This document shows positions 25,904 through 36,070 of a stretch of DNA of 64,000 nt, piece after piece. How positions within the stretch are numbered: position 1 is the first letter of the stretch; every line of letters starts with the position of its first letter. Source of the DNA: Acidobacteriota bacterium. Its GTDB lineage: Bacteria > Acidobacteriota > Blastocatellia > UBA7656. Under the pieces are notes generated by a model. That model had not been told where the DNA came from and made no database searches. It saw only the letters and a list, made by a program, of their open reading frames with translations. The stretch spans positions 1 through 64,000 of the forward strand of contig JACQDB010000107.1 of assembly GCA_016201275.1 (NCBI GenBank). Reading direction: 5' to 3'. The translations under genes and the position numbers were made by a program.

Positions 25904-26094
25904 ATTGGACTAAATAAAGTGCAACCCTGTACAGGCGACCACCGCAGGGTCGTCCGTACAGGTCATTGAACAACCACTCAAGGGTAGTTCAGCCGCAATT
26001 TTTAGCTTCGTAGGCGATGGCGAAGCGGCGTTTGATTGCGCCAATTCAAACCGCTACACTTAGCCGATAATTTTTTATAGAAAAGAGAATACTC

Positions 26095-27171
26095 ATGAAG
26101 AAAGCTTCGCCGTACATGAACTGGGCTAAGACGCAGCAGCAGGCAACCTATAATCTGGCGTTGAGCGGGGTCATCGGCTACCCGCTTGCTGAATTGCCCG
26201 TCACTATTGAAGAACTCGAAATCAATGGCGCGAATGCTGATGGTTACGCGCCGTTGTTGCAGGCGCTGGCTACAAAATTCAAGGTCGCGCCGGAATGCGT
26301 AGTCCACTCGGCAGGCACTTCGATGGCCAATCACTTGGCGATGGCGACGATGCTGGAACCCGGCGATGAAGTGTTGGTGGAATACCCGGCCTACGACCCT
26401 TTGCTTGCCGTGCCGCGTTATTTGGGAGCGCAGATCAAACGCTTTGCGCGGCGCTTTGAAGATGGCTTTCGCTTGGACGTACAGGAAATCGCACGCCAAT
26501 TGACGCCGCAGACGCGCCTGATTGTCTTGACCAACTTTCATAATCCGAGCGGCGTGTTGACCGACAACGACACGCTCAAGCACATCGGCGAACTGGCGCA
26601 CGAGGTCGGCGCTCGCGTGTTGGTTGATGAAGTCTATCTGGAAGTGATGTTTGAAAAAGCGCCGCCTTCATCCATACATCTGGGCAAAGAGTTTGTCGTC
26701 ACGAGCAGTTTGACCAAGGCTTACGGCTTGAGCGGCTTGCGTTGCGGCTGGGTTCTTGCTGATGCGGAACTGGCCACCAGGATGCGGCGCTTGAACGATC
26801 TATACGGCGCGGTGTCGCCCTTTGCGGCGGACTATTTGAGCCTTGTGGCATTGCAGAATCTGGAAAAAATTTCGGCGCGGGCGAAAAGCATATTGGAACC
26901 GAACCGCGTTTTGTTGAACGAGTTTTTAGACGGGCGCAAGGATCTGCAAGCTGTGCGAACAGAGTTTGGCACGACTTCGTTTCCGCGTTTGTTGAATGGT
27001 TCGGTCGAAGCGTTGTGTACTGTATTGCGCGATAAGTACGAGACCTCGGTGGTGCCGGGAAAATTTTTCGAGATGCCCCAACACTTTCGCATAGGCATTT
27101 GCTGCGCGACCGCTATCATCAAAGAAGGGCTGGCGCGTTTGGGCGCAGCGCTGGATGATTTGCTGACATAA
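26095..27171 (+). CDS. PLP-dependent aminotransferase, class I/II
   Basis: 358 residues, complete. Seen: AGTSMANHLAMATMLEPGDEVLVEYPAYDPLL (cofactor/phosphate region), VLTNFHNPSGVL with the conserved Asn-Pro, VLVDEVYLEV with the PLP-pyridine Asp, and SSLTKAYGLSGLRCGW with the Schiff-base Lys. Cytoplasmic fold-type I enzyme; the amino donor cannot be told from sequence alone. GAGAATACTC precedes the ATG; the SD is weak. It stands alone between repeat copy B and the SBBP gene. Confidence 0.9.
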   Translation: MKKASPYMNWAKTQQQATYNLALSGVIGYPLAELPVTIEELEINGANADGYAPLLQALATKFKVAPECVVHSAGTSMANHLAMATMLEPGDEVLVEYPAYDPLLAVPRYLGAQIKRFARRFEDGFRLDVQEIARQLTPQTRLIVLTNFHNPSGVLTDNDTLKHIGELAHEVGARVLVDEVYLEVMFEKAPPSSIHLGKEFVVTSSLTKAYGLSGLRCGWVLADAELATRMRRLNDLYGAVSPFAADYLSLVALQNLEKISARAKSILEPNRVLLNEFLDGRKDLQAVRTEFGTTSFPRLLNGSVEALCTVLRDKYETSVVPGKFFEMPQHFRIGICCATAIIKEGLARLGAALDDLLT

Positions 27172-27381
27172 CTGCGGGGCATCTTTGGGGGTTATTTGTG
27201 ATGTGGCGTAAAACAGAACGCAATCCTCATAGACGCTTTTCGACAACATCAACATCATCTTTGCACTACCACCTATCCACCCGTTGCGTGATTCGCCATC
27301 GTTGATTACTATTAACTTAATTCAACGCATCATTGCCAACCCACAATGAATTTTTCCGTAGCCTGAATTGAGTGAAAAATC

Positions 27382-30300
27382 ATGCGATACTTGAAACCTC
27401 CGAGCCTTTCGGCGTCCCTGCTGGTCGTGATGTGCCTCTGCCATTCTGCATCGTGGGCGGCTTTGACCAACCCTCATCTACCAACAGAGAAAAGCGACCT
27501 TTCGAGGTGCGCGCTTGCCGCACCTTCAACCTTGCACCAGAAACCCACAGCCGAACGTAGCCCAGCAGGATTCAATTTGCCTGTGAGCTTCGAAGCCAAT
27601 ATCGGGCAGGCCGATGCCGCAGTGAAGTTCATCGCTCGCGCAGCGGGCTATGATCTGTTGCTGACGCCATCCCAAGCCAGCTTTCAGTTATACACCCTTG
27701 CCCGTGAAGGCAGCAGGCAAACTCAACTGCCTGGCTCAAGCGACAAGCCAACGCCAAAAAAATCTACTATCAAGATGAAATGGCTGGGAGCAAACCGGCG
27801 GGCGAAAGTATCGGGCGTTGAGCCACTGCCCACCAAGACCAATTACTTCATTGGGCAAGATGCGCGGAAGTGGCGAACCGAAGTGAATAACTTCGCCAGT
27901 GTGAAGTACGAGCAAATCTATAGCGGGGTTGATCTGTTATTTTATAGCACTACAGGACAACTGGAATATGACTTCAAACTGGCTCCAGGAGCCGATTTCA
28001 GGGCATTACGTCTGCGTTTTGAGGGCGCGCAAAAACTGCTGAAAGATGAACAAGGGGATTTGCTCATCAAAACGGCAGACGGCGAAATCCGCCAGCACAA
28101 GCCGAAGCTTTATCAGGAAAGCGCAGGGCATAAAACAGCGCTTACCGGAGACTTTCGCATCATCAACGACAGCGACGTAGGGTTTGAAGTTGGCGCGTAT
28201 GATAAAAGCAAGCCGCTGATGATAGACCCGGTGCTGAGTTATTCAACTTATCTGGGTGGCTCCGGTTATGACGCGGCGAATGATATAGCCGTTGATGCGG
28301 TGGGCAATCTTTACGTTATCGGCACCACACAGTCAATAAATTTTCCGGTGATCAACGCGCCTCAATCGCACAGCCGCAATGACAATAGTGCAGATGTCTT
28401 CGTCGCCAAACTCAACCCTTCCGGCACGGCGGTGTTTTATGCGACGCTGATTGGCGGAAGTTTCTTAGACTATGGCAACAGCATTGCCGTAGATGCGTCG
28501 GGCAATGTGTATGTGACCGGCAGCACTTCTTCCAGTGATTTTCCGGTCAGCGCCAACGCCTTTCAGCGCCAGAACCAACACGGATATGGCGGGGATGATG
28601 CGTTCGTGTTGAAGTTAAATCCGAACGGCGATGGCCTAGTTTATGCGACATTTTTGGGTGGCTCGTTGTCCACACGCTACCCTTATCCTGATTCGGGGCA
28701 AGACATCGGATACGGCATTGCCGTTGATGCTTTGGGCAATGCGTATGTCACGGGGGAGACGGCCTCTTTGGATTTCCCGATAAAAAAACCTCTACAGACC
28801 GCGCTCAATCAAGGATACAACCCGGATGAAATATACCACGGAGGCCCCATCGGTTCCACGCGAGTTATCCGCAGCGATGCCTTTGTAACGAAACTGAATG
28901 CCGATGGCACTGGCCTCGTTTACTCGACCTTTCTGGGCGGCAGAAGTGATGATTATGGTCGCGGTATTGTTGTAGATCAATCAGGGAGCGCCTGCATCAC
29001 CGGCTACACTTTGGGGGCGGGTTTTCCGACAGCGCAGGCGCTACAATCGCAAGCGAGCGGCAGGGCAGACGCCTTTCTGACGAAACTCAATTCATCAGGA
29101 GAGCAGCTTGAATTCTCAACCTTCATCGGGGGGGAAAGCAACGATTTCGCTTATGACCTAGCGCTGGATGCGGCGGGGAATTACTACGTCGTAGGGGAAA
29201 CCTTCTCGGAAAGTTTCCCGACCACGCCGCGTAGTTATCAAACCGCACTGGGCGATGCGAATGTCTATAAGAGCATGAATAGCGGCGAGACCTGGGGGCT
29301 AACTCATAGAGGTTTGCCCAATGATCCGGTTTCTTTTTTGCTGGTTGATCCGCAAACGCCCACTTATGTTTATGCCATCGTGGGTGACGAGAATCCTTAT
29401 TTGTTCAATCGCCTTTTTCGCAGCGATGACGGCGGCCATAACTGGCATGAACTGAAAAATATAAACTCTATAGATAAAGTGAAAATTGATCCGCTCAACC
29501 CTTCGACCTTGTATGCCAATCCCAGGGATTATTATCAAAGAGTGTTTTACAAAAGCACCGACAGAGGAGAGAGTTGGCGTTCGATACGTCCCAGCGTCAT
29601 CACCAATCAGGAGATTTGCTCTTTGCTGGCCATTGACCCCAATGACTCGAATATTTTTTATATTACGGTAGCTCCTACACCGGAACTGCCGCCTGTAGGC
29701 AAAGAGGCGGGCCCTTCTCAAAATGAGATTAGGCGATACGCTACGGCTATCAATTCGGCACAGCGTTTGGTTCCGCAGCCAGCCAAGCAATTTTCGGAAC
29801 CGCTGATGGTCCCCTCTTTTCATGTGAAAATTTTCAAGACCACAGATGGCGGAATCACCTGGCGGGAAACGGGTTGGGACAGGCGAGGATTTTCGGCCAT
29901 CCAGATTGACCCAAAGCGTTCGACCGATATTTATATCTACTCGTCGGAAATCTTTAAAAGCACAGACGGCGGCGACACCTGGAATATACTAGGCACCGCA
30001 GACTTTCGCCCACAAACCTTTACGTTTGACCCGACCAATATCGCTGTCCTTTATGCCATACGATACGCTTGGCCGAAGAGTACCGTGGTGAAATCTACTG
30101 ACAATGGGTTGACCTGGCGTGATACCGGTTTGACGGAAGATGGGATTGCCATACTGGCTATTGACCCGCAACATCCCGCTACGCTTTATGCGGGAACCCG
30201 GACTTATGGTTACAGCGCAGAAAAATATTTCGGTCGTCTGTTCAAAAGCACGGATGGCGGCGACAACTGGAAAGAAACCGGGTTGAGCGGAGCGGCGATT

Positions 30301-31038
30301 CGCGCTTTTGCGATTGACCCTTTGTCACCGGCAACCGTTTACACCGGCACAGAGCCTTATTCAGATGGCTTCGTCGTAAAAATTAATGCCAACGGTTCAG
30401 CCCTACTATTCTCAAGCTATCTAGGTGGTCAAAATATTGACAGCATTCATGGCGTAACCGTCGGTGCGGCGGGCAAAGTCTATGTGACGGGACAGACGTT
30501 TTCTTCTACCTTCCCGATGAAAGACGCTGTGCAAGGCAAGAAGGCCAGCGACTATACTAACGGCTCGACATTCGTAGCCGTACTCAATTCATCGGGCGCG
30601 GTGCTGAACTTTTCCTCTTACCTGAGCGGCAGTTCGCACGACACCGGTTCCGCCATCGCTGTAGATCAATTCGGGAAAATATATATTACCGGCAAGACTA
30701 CCTCCGCAGACTTTCCTATAGCCACTTCACTACAGCGGGATTATCAGGGAGAGGCGGATGCCTTTATCGCCAAGATCAGCTTACCGCCGCGCATCACTAG
30801 CGCTGTCGTACAAGGCAAGAAATTGTTAGTGACGGGCGATAACTTCGATGAAGGAGCCAGCATCTTGCTGAACGGTTCGCCATACATCGCGCAACACAAC
30901 AGCGTTTCCCCCACAACCTTACTGGTGAATAAAACAGCGGGAAAGAAAATTGCGCCCAACCAAGCGGTTACCCTGCAAGTTCAAAATTCGGACGGAGCGT
31001 TGAGTAACGAATTTGTTTTCGCACGCCCTGCAAACTAA
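27382..31038 (+). CDS. Secreted SBBP / sortilin-type beta-propeller with C-terminal TIG domain
   Basis: 1218 residues; signal peptide MRYLKPPSLSASLLVVMCLCHSASWA. Order: an N-terminal domain typical of SBBP proteins (about 55-290, VSFEANIGQADAAVKFIARA ... YDFKLAPGADFRALRLRFEG); SBBP repeats (about 290-620, YSTYLGGSGYDAANDIAVDA, G-x-x-Y-V-T-G); a BNR/sortilin-like block with FKSTDGGDTW and FKTTDGGITW repeats (about 625-990); SBBP repeats again (about 1000-1130); then an IPT/TIG module (ITSAVVQGKKLLVTGDNFDE). Extracellular, probably binding or structural; no enzyme motif seen. It is flanked by a 210-base gap upstream and converges on the next gene. Confidence 0.88.
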   Translation: MRYLKPPSLSASLLVVMCLCHSASWAALTNPHLPTEKSDLSRCALAAPSTLHQKPTAERSPAGFNLPVSFEANIGQADAAVKFIARAAGYDLLLTPSQASFQLYTLAREGSRQTQLPGSSDKPTPKKSTIKMKWLGANRRAKVSGVEPLPTKTNYFIGQDARKWRTEVNNFASVKYEQIYSGVDLLFYSTTGQLEYDFKLAPGADFRALRLRFEGAQKLLKDEQGDLLIKTADGEIRQHKPKLYQESAGHKTALTGDFRIINDSDVGFEVGAYDKSKPLMIDPVLSYSTYLGGSGYDAANDIAVDAVGNLYVIGTTQSINFPVINAPQSHSRNDNSADVFVAKLNPSGTAVFYATLIGGSFLDYGNSIAVDASGNVYVTGSTSSSDFPVSANAFQRQNQHGYGGDDAFVLKLNPNGDGLVYATFLGGSLSTRYPYPDSGQDIGYGIAVDALGNAYVTGETASLDFPIKKPLQTALNQGYNPDEIYHGGPIGSTRVIRSDAFVTKLNADGTGLVYSTFLGGRSDDYGRGIVVDQSGSACITGYTLGAGFPTAQALQSQASGRADAFLTKLNSSGEQLEFSTFIGGESNDFAYDLALDAAGNYYVVGETFSESFPTTPRSYQTALGDANVYKSMNSGETWGLTHRGLPNDPVSFLLVDPQTPTYVYAIVGDENPYLFNRLFRSDDGGHNWHELKNINSIDKVKIDPLNPSTLYANPRDYYQRVFYKSTDRGESWRSIRPSVITNQEICSLLAIDPNDSNIFYITVAPTPELPPVGKEAGPSQNEIRRYATAINSAQRLVPQPAKQFSEPLMVPSFHVKIFKTTDGGITWRETGWDRRGFSAIQIDPKRSTDIYIYSSEIFKSTDGGDTWNILGTADFRPQTFTFDPTNIAVLYAIRYAWPKSTVVKSTDNGLTWRDTGLTEDGIAILAIDPQHPATLYAGTRTYGYSAEKYFGRLFKSTDGGDNWKETGLSGAAIRAFAIDPLSPATVYTGTEPYSDGFVVKINANGSALLFSSYLGGQNIDSIHGVTVGAAGKVYVTGQTFSSTFPMKDAVQGKKASDYTNGSTFVAVLNSSGAVLNFSSYLSGSSHDTGSAIAVDQFGKIYITGKTTSADFPIATSLQRDYQGEADAFIAKISLPPRITSAVVQGKKLLVTGDNFDEGASILLNGSPYIAQHNSVSPTTLLVNKTAGKKIAPNQAVTLQVQNSDGALSNEFVFARPAN

Positions 31039-31170
31039 CGACGCGGAAATTTTCGGTATGTCGGCTGCTGACGCTGCCGCCTGGTTATCGTGCTGTCTGA
31101 CTTGTACAGCGAACTGCTCTCAAGCCAACGGTGCGGCGGGCTGCCGCAAAATCATTGGCGCGGCCTGAGA

Positions 31171-31208
31171 CGTGCTGGCCTGCAAGCTGATGTTTGCAAG
31201 CCAGCACG
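31171..31208. terminator. Hairpin between convergent genes
   Basis: CGTGCTGGCCTGCAAG at 31171-31186 pairs with 31193-31208 apart from one mismatch. It lies between the ends of the SBBP gene (forward) and the 785-residue gene (reverse), where a bidirectional terminator is expected. The arm sequence GCAAGCCAGCACGCGCTT recurs at about 46119-46136. Confidence 0.6.
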
Positions 31209-31225
31209 CGCTTACGCTTGCTGCG

Positions 31226-33583
31226 TTATTTTGCAGGCGGCAGCGTGTTGATGATGTTGGAAACCACGAACATGATTTTCGAAGGTGACGAGTTCGCAAA
31301 ATCTATGCCCGCCGAAGGGCTGTACTGTCCGCTGAAGTATTGAATTTCCCGCGCCCACATATTGCTGGGCTTGCACACATACATGGTCACCGTGTAGCCC
31401 AGCGCGCCCTGCACATTGGTCGGTGCGGATATATCGAAATAGATGCCCCAGGTAGAGCCTATGGTGATGCCGCCGGAGACCGAAAAGTTATACTCGAAGC
31501 CAACCATCAGCGAGGTGTCAAAGCCTTCGCCAAAGCCGAAAATCGAAAGCTCTTCGCCGCCGCTGACCCCAGCGTACAAACTGCCCTGCACCGTCCACCC
31601 CAGCGTCGCCACCACCTGATTGATTTGCTCTATGGTTTCGCTGGAATAGCCGCTGCCGTCAATGGTGAATTGCAGAAAATTATCCTCGCCAAACAGCTTG
31701 CTGGCGCTGGGGATGATGACTTTGCCTATGTAGTCGGTGGCGTAGTCCGGGGTGAAATATTTTTTCTGCTGCGAGGTCAGGTTGTTGTATTTCTGCGCTA
31801 TCGCCTGATTGATATTGGCCTGCTGATAGGAATAAATATCACCCGGCGTATAGCAATAGGTGTTGTACTGCCCGGAGACCGGCGCGGTGGTGCTGTTCTT
31901 GACGGTGCGTAACGAACTGAACAGAGGCGCTTGCGAACCGCTGATGATCGCGCCGCTGGGGTCCTGAAAAATCGCTATGTCTTCGACGATATTGGCGAGC
32001 GTGGTGCCATGATATTCGCCGTGCGCTTCGACTTTGAAAGGCGTGGCGAAGCCTTCTGGGGCGACTATCGGCGTGGTGTAAACCGAGTAGTTCGAAAACG
32101 AAGTGGTCTGCGTGGAGGCCGACAGACTGGCTTGCGGACCCGTCTTAAATTCCGACTCCTCAGCCGGTCCGACTCCCTTGGTGGTCGAAAGCGAACTCTT
32201 CACACCGAAGAGCAAATCGCAGGACAAGGTGGCGCTCAACTGCGAGGTGCTGGACGCGCCATAGACATATTCGATCAGCGGTTGATTGGGCGCGACGTTC
32301 GAGCCGAGGTTTTCGTTGGGCAGAGGGAACGAATCCATAATGAGGCTCATAATCCGGTTGCTGGTGTTTTGCGGCAACGGCGCAAGCGTCGAATAACTAG
32401 GCACCATCACCGAGGTGCCATAATTGGCCGCCTGCACCTGCACATCATAGGCACCATTATTGGCATTTTTATCGGCGTAAAAGATCACGCTGTATTGCGG
32501 GACATTGGTGCAAGTGAAAGTTTGCTTTTGGTTTTGCGCGTTGGTCAATTGAATCGTGCCGCTTGCTGCATTGCCGCTGACAAAGGCCGCGACGGGGCCT
32601 TTCTGGCTGTCTTTGGTGCTGCCATTGAGCAGGGCTTTGCTGCTCCAACTGAGCGTCGGGGTGTGACCGGATTCATCCTGCTGCACGGTTTGAAAAGTGT
32701 TGAAGGTGCGATAGTAGAGATCGGTATCGTCATCGTTCTGGCAATAGATGCCATAGACGCGCCCCGCCGGATCGCGTGACAAATTGAAACCGCGTTTGCA
32801 ATCCAAATCACCGATGGGAAACACATACGAAGTAGAGGTGTGCGCCGGTGTGCCATCGTCCTTGATGGGGTAGAGCAGGAAATAGACATGATAATTATCT
32901 GTGGAGTAGAACGAGGTGATAGAGAAATTGCCCAGATCGCCTTGCGTAAACCACACCGAACTGATGCGGTAATAGCTGCTGTCAATGGCACTCAGCCCGT
33001 AGTTGGCAGGCGTCAGGCTATTGCCTTCGCTGCCCACCCATTGCTTGTGATTATCATCAATGTCGGCGGGGTCGAGAACCAGCGTATGCAGTTTGGTTGA
33101 TTGGGTGCTGAAGCGATTCAAAGTGATGACCGTGCCGTTGGGGGCGACGTTGGCGGCCAGGTTCGAGGACGCCGCGAAGGCGCTGTTGGGATTTCCCTGA
33201 AGCAGAATTTTATAGGCGCAGGAAGAGTAATTGCCCAGTTGATCCACATAGGCCATGTACACTTGTTGATTGCTGTCATCAGCCCAGAACAGATAGAGGC
33301 GGTTGTTGAGCAGGGCGCAGGCGGTGGCGAAACTGGTGGTAAACTTTGCGCCGTTGGCGCTGGAAATCTGGTCTGCCAAATCCAGCTTGCTCCAATTGCT
33401 GTTGCTGGTAAAACCGCTGAGGTCGCCGCTCTGCAAATTGCTGAGATTGCAGGTGACCAGCTTGGTATCGTTGTTTGATCCAGAGGTGAAATAATAGAGC
33501 TTGCTGCCCCAGACAGCAGCGCTGCCGACATTCATTTCACTTCCCATATTGCTTGCATGAAATTCACCGGTTGTACTTGACAT
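31226..33583 (-). CDS. 785-residue protein of unknown function, no signal peptide
   Basis: The ATG at 33583 is chosen because AAAAGGAG lies about ten bases upstream; an extension to 33652 has no support. The protein is rich in Ser, Thr, Asn, Gly and aromatic residues and poor in charge, like surface or toxin proteins, yet opens with MSSTTGEFHASNMGSEMNVG, not a signal peptide. Residues about 20-340 show recurrent beta strands (AVWGSKLYYFTSGSNN, LLNNRLYLFWADDSNQQVYM, GRVYGIYCQNDDDTDLYYRT), suggesting a lectin-like or sugar-binding propeller. From about 540 to 785 it is a different domain with Gly-rich strands (LYAGVSGGEELSIFGFGEGF, YNFSVSGGITIGSTWGIYFD). I do not recognise it; a pore-forming or secreted-effector role is speculation. 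Divergent from a regulator gene. Confidence 0.75.
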   Translation of the reverse strand: MSSTTGEFHASNMGSEMNVGSAAVWGSKLYYFTSGSNNDTKLVTCNLSNLQSGDLSGFTSNSNWSKLDLADQISSANGAKFTTSFATACALLNNRLYLFWADDSNQQVYMAYVDQLGNYSSCAYKILLQGNPNSAFAASSNLAANVAPNGTVITLNRFSTQSTKLHTLVLDPADIDDNHKQWVGSEGNSLTPANYGLSAIDSSYYRISSVWFTQGDLGNFSITSFYSTDNYHVYFLLYPIKDDGTPAHTSTSYVFPIGDLDCKRGFNLSRDPAGRVYGIYCQNDDDTDLYYRTFNTFQTVQQDESGHTPTLSWSSKALLNGSTKDSQKGPVAAFVSGNAASGTIQLTNAQNQKQTFTCTNVPQYSVIFYADKNANNGAYDVQVQAANYGTSVMVPSYSTLAPLPQNTSNRIMSLIMDSFPLPNENLGSNVAPNQPLIEYVYGASSTSQLSATLSCDLLFGVKSSLSTTKGVGPAEESEFKTGPQASLSASTQTTSFSNYSVYTTPIVAPEGFATPFKVEAHGEYHGTTLANIVEDIAIFQDPSGAIISGSQAPLFSSLRTVKNSTTAPVSGQYNTYCYTPGDIYSYQQANINQAIAQKYNNLTSQQKKYFTPDYATDYIGKVIIPSASKLFGEDNFLQFTIDGSGYSSETIEQINQVVATLGWTVQGSLYAGVSGGEELSIFGFGEGFDTSLMVGFEYNFSVSGGITIGSTWGIYFDISAPTNVQGALGYTVTMYVCKPSNMWAREIQYFSGQYSPSAGIDFANSSPSKIMFVVSNIINTLPPAK

Positions 33584-33660
33584 ATATAGACACTCCTTTT
33601 GGGTTGCGTGATGGTGTTGAAAAATTTTTGCCTGCGCGCCGAGCGTACTCAACAGCGGAC

Positions 33661-33921
33661 TCAGGCCAATGGTTGCGGCTCACAAATGACTGACCGATGC
33701 GCTTCCGGTTTGCTTGCCGAGACCATAACCGGGTCGCGGTCAATGGTCTGCGGCGAAGCGAGGTTGCGAACCCCGTATGAGGGCGCAACACCTCGCACAG
33801 GTGGAACGAATGTGATCATCATTGCTCCGCTTGGGTTCATGACTTTGCGGTTATCGCTATCGCGTTCTCGCTTGTTGTACATCCGCGAGAGTTTTTTGTA
33901 GAATCCTTTCACTTTCATCAC
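33661..33921 (-). CDS. Possible small basic protein upstream of the 785-residue gene
   Basis: 86 codons, beginning MMKVKGFYKKLSRMYNKRER, 77 bases before the next start on the same strand, with AGGTG immediately before the ATG (too close for a good SD). Composition is Arg/Lys-rich at the start and Pro-rich later. No family recognised and an overlapping open frame exists on the other strand, so it may not be real. Otherwise the 33584-34012 divergent region holds only the two promoters, which I cannot place. Confidence 0.25.
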   Translation of the reverse strand: MMKVKGFYKKLSRMYNKRERDSDNRKVMNPSGAMMITFVPPVRGVAPSYGVRNLASPQTIDRDPVMVSASKPEAHRSVICEPQPLA

Positions 33922-34012
33922 CTAGATTACTCTGACAGAGATTTTTTGTATTGATGCGTTTATGATTTTTCGGCGCTTGATTGTGATGAATTTGTGATAA
34001 AGGAAAAAACAT

Positions 34013-35779
34013 TTGATCTGCCGATTCGATGACATTGTGGTCAATTTTCAAGCTTGTACGCTGACCAAATCCGGCAACGCTCTGGCGTTGGAGCGCAAGA
34101 GTTTTGCCGTGCTGCGCCTGTTGATTGAGCATCGTGGGCGCTTGTTGGACAAGGATGAAATTTTGGATAGCGTCTGGAAGGATGTGTTTGTCACCCAGAA
34201 TGCGTTGACGCGGGTGATTGCTCAACTGCGAAAAACTCTGGGCGATGAGGCTCGCCAATCTCGTTACATCAAGACGGTGCAGACCCGTGGTTATCGCTTC
34301 GTCGCCGAAGTGGAGATCATGGAGATGCCCGAACCCAAGGGGCCGCCGACCCACTTGCCGAAAGCCGCCAAGCCGATTGAATCGCTGGCGGTATTGCCGC
34401 TGGAAAATTATTCCGGCGACCCTTCGCAAGACTATTTCGCGGATGCCATGACCGACGAGTTGATTACCGAACTGGTCAAAATCGGCACCCTCAAAGTGAC
34501 TTCGCGGACTTCGATTATGCAGTACAAAAAGACGCGCAAATCGTTGCCGGAAATTGCGGATGAATTGCACGTGGATGCCATCGTCGAAGGCGCGGCCTTG
34601 AAAGCCGGTGAGCGTGTACGCATCACCGCGCAATTGATTTACGCCGCTACCGACAGTCACTTGTGGGCGGAAAGTTACAATTGCGATTTGCGCGACATCT
34701 TGACTTTGCAAAGAGAGGTGGCGCGCACCATCGCGCAGGAAATCAAAATCAAATTGACGCCGCAGGAGAAGACCGGTTTTGCGCGCTCCGAAGTCATTCA
34801 CCCCGAAGCCTGCGAAGCCTATTTGAAAGGCATATATTATTTTCATCAGGGGCGCGACAAACTGCCTGCCACCCTCGCACTATTGAAACAGAGCTTTGCT
34901 TATTTTGAAACGGCCTTGAAGATCGAACCGACCTACGCGCTGGCGCAATCGGCGCTGGCGAGCGCCTATCGCTGGCTTGCCGGATACGGCGTTCCGGCGC
35001 TCTATCCGAAAGCCAAAGCGGCGGCGTTGCGGGCGCTGGAGCTGGATGAGCGCAGCGCCGAAGCGCACGCCACGCTGGGCTATATCCTGTTCAAACATGA
35101 ATGGAAATGGAGCGCCGCCGAAGCGCAGTATCAAAGGGCCTTGGCACTAAGCCCGTATTCGCTGTTCCATCACGGCTACGCGCTGCTCTTATCGGCTTTG
35201 GGGCGGCACGACGAAGCGCTCCGCGAGATTGAATTGACCGAGCAACTAGACCCGCTGAATTTTACCGTCAAAGCCAACCTCGGCATCATCCATGTTTGTG
35301 CGCGGCAATATGAGCAAGCCATTGAAACCATAACGCGAACCTTAGAGATAGACGCCAATCTGAGCGTGCCGCGTTGGGTGTTGGCGTGGGCGTATGCCGA
35401 GCAGGGCAAGTTTGTTCGCGCCGTAGAGGAGATTCACAAAGCGCGGTCGTTGTCGCGTCGTGATTTATTCGGGCTGGCGAATCTGGGCTATATTTACGCT
35501 CGCGCCGGCCAACGCCACGACGCGCAAAAGGTGATTGAAAAATTGCTCGCTATGAGCAAACAGCAATATGTGTCGGGCTATTCGATAGCGACTATTTATG
35601 CGCTGCTGGACGATGGCGAGCGCGCCTTTCAATGGCTGGAAACGGCGTATGAAAAGCGCGATGATTTTATGACCTTTCTGCAAGTGGACCCGCGCTTGGA
35701 CAAATTGCGCGCCGACCGCCGGTTTCTTTCATTGATGAAGCGCGTCGGCTTTACGCCGAATGCCAAAGCCGTGGGCTGA
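34013..35779 (+). CDS. Winged-helix regulator with TolB-N-like and TPR domains
   Basis: 588 residues from a TTG start with AAAGGAAA upstream. Residues 1-105 form an OmpR/CadC-type winged helix (FDDIVVNFQACTLTKSGNAL, KDVFVTQNALTRVIAQLRKT, YIKTVQTRGYRFVAEV). About 125-270 is a TolB-N-like domain (SLAVLPLENYSGDPSQDYFA, DEIVEGAAL-type region), and 270-588 has TPR repeats (ALKIEPTYALAQSALASAY, ALSPYSLFHHGYALLLSALG). No membrane segment is seen, unlike CadC. Such one-component regulators are abundant in Acidobacteria; the ligand is unknown. Divergent from the 785-residue protein, its most likely target (inference). Confidence 0.88.
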   Translation: MICRFDDIVVNFQACTLTKSGNALALERKSFAVLRLLIEHRGRLLDKDEILDSVWKDVFVTQNALTRVIAQLRKTLGDEARQSRYIKTVQTRGYRFVAEVEIMEMPEPKGPPTHLPKAAKPIESLAVLPLENYSGDPSQDYFADAMTDELITELVKIGTLKVTSRTSIMQYKKTRKSLPEIADELHVDAIVEGAALKAGERVRITAQLIYAATDSHLWAESYNCDLRDILTLQREVARTIAQEIKIKLTPQEKTGFARSEVIHPEACEAYLKGIYYFHQGRDKLPATLALLKQSFAYFETALKIEPTYALAQSALASAYRWLAGYGVPALYPKAKAAALRALELDERSAEAHATLGYILFKHEWKWSAAEAQYQRALALSPYSLFHHGYALLLSALGRHDEALREIELTEQLDPLNFTVKANLGIIHVCARQYEQAIETITRTLEIDANLSVPRWVLAWAYAEQGKFVRAVEEIHKARSLSRRDLFGLANLGYIYARAGQRHDAQKVIEKLLAMSKQQYVSGYSIATIYALLDDGERAFQWLETAYEKRDDFMTFLQVDPRLDKLRADRRFLSLMKRVGFTPNAKAVG

Positions 35780-35852
35780 TGCAGGCAAAAGTAAAAAGTA
35801 AAAAAGCAGAAGAACAGTAACTCTCCAGCCTAGTTGTGAGAGTTAAATTCTG

Positions 35853-36053
35853 TGCGGCGGTGCCGCTTTGAGGTGCGGAGAGTCTATGATTCTCCGGTAG
35901 GTTTGCACTCTCTTTTTGCGGCTCTGCCGCACCGGAGGCTGCGCCTCAGGAAAACTTGGCGGCAGCAGCCCACGGGCGGCGTAGCCGCAAGAGTTGGGAG
36001 CATAGCTTACGGCAAGGCGCAGCCTTTCCGCACCTCAAAGCGGCACCGCCGCA
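35853..36053. mobile_element. 201-bp element with perfect 27-bp inverted ends
   Basis: 35853-35879 and 36027-36053 are perfect inverted copies (TGCGGCGGTGCCGCTTTGAG and seven more bases). The interior has smaller palindromes and no gene. No target duplication is evident and no second full copy was seen in the window. It lies 73 bases after the regulator stop and 17 bases before the TA-flanked element M1. Confidence 0.6.
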
Positions 36054-36070
36054 AGCACTGGCTGAGTAAT

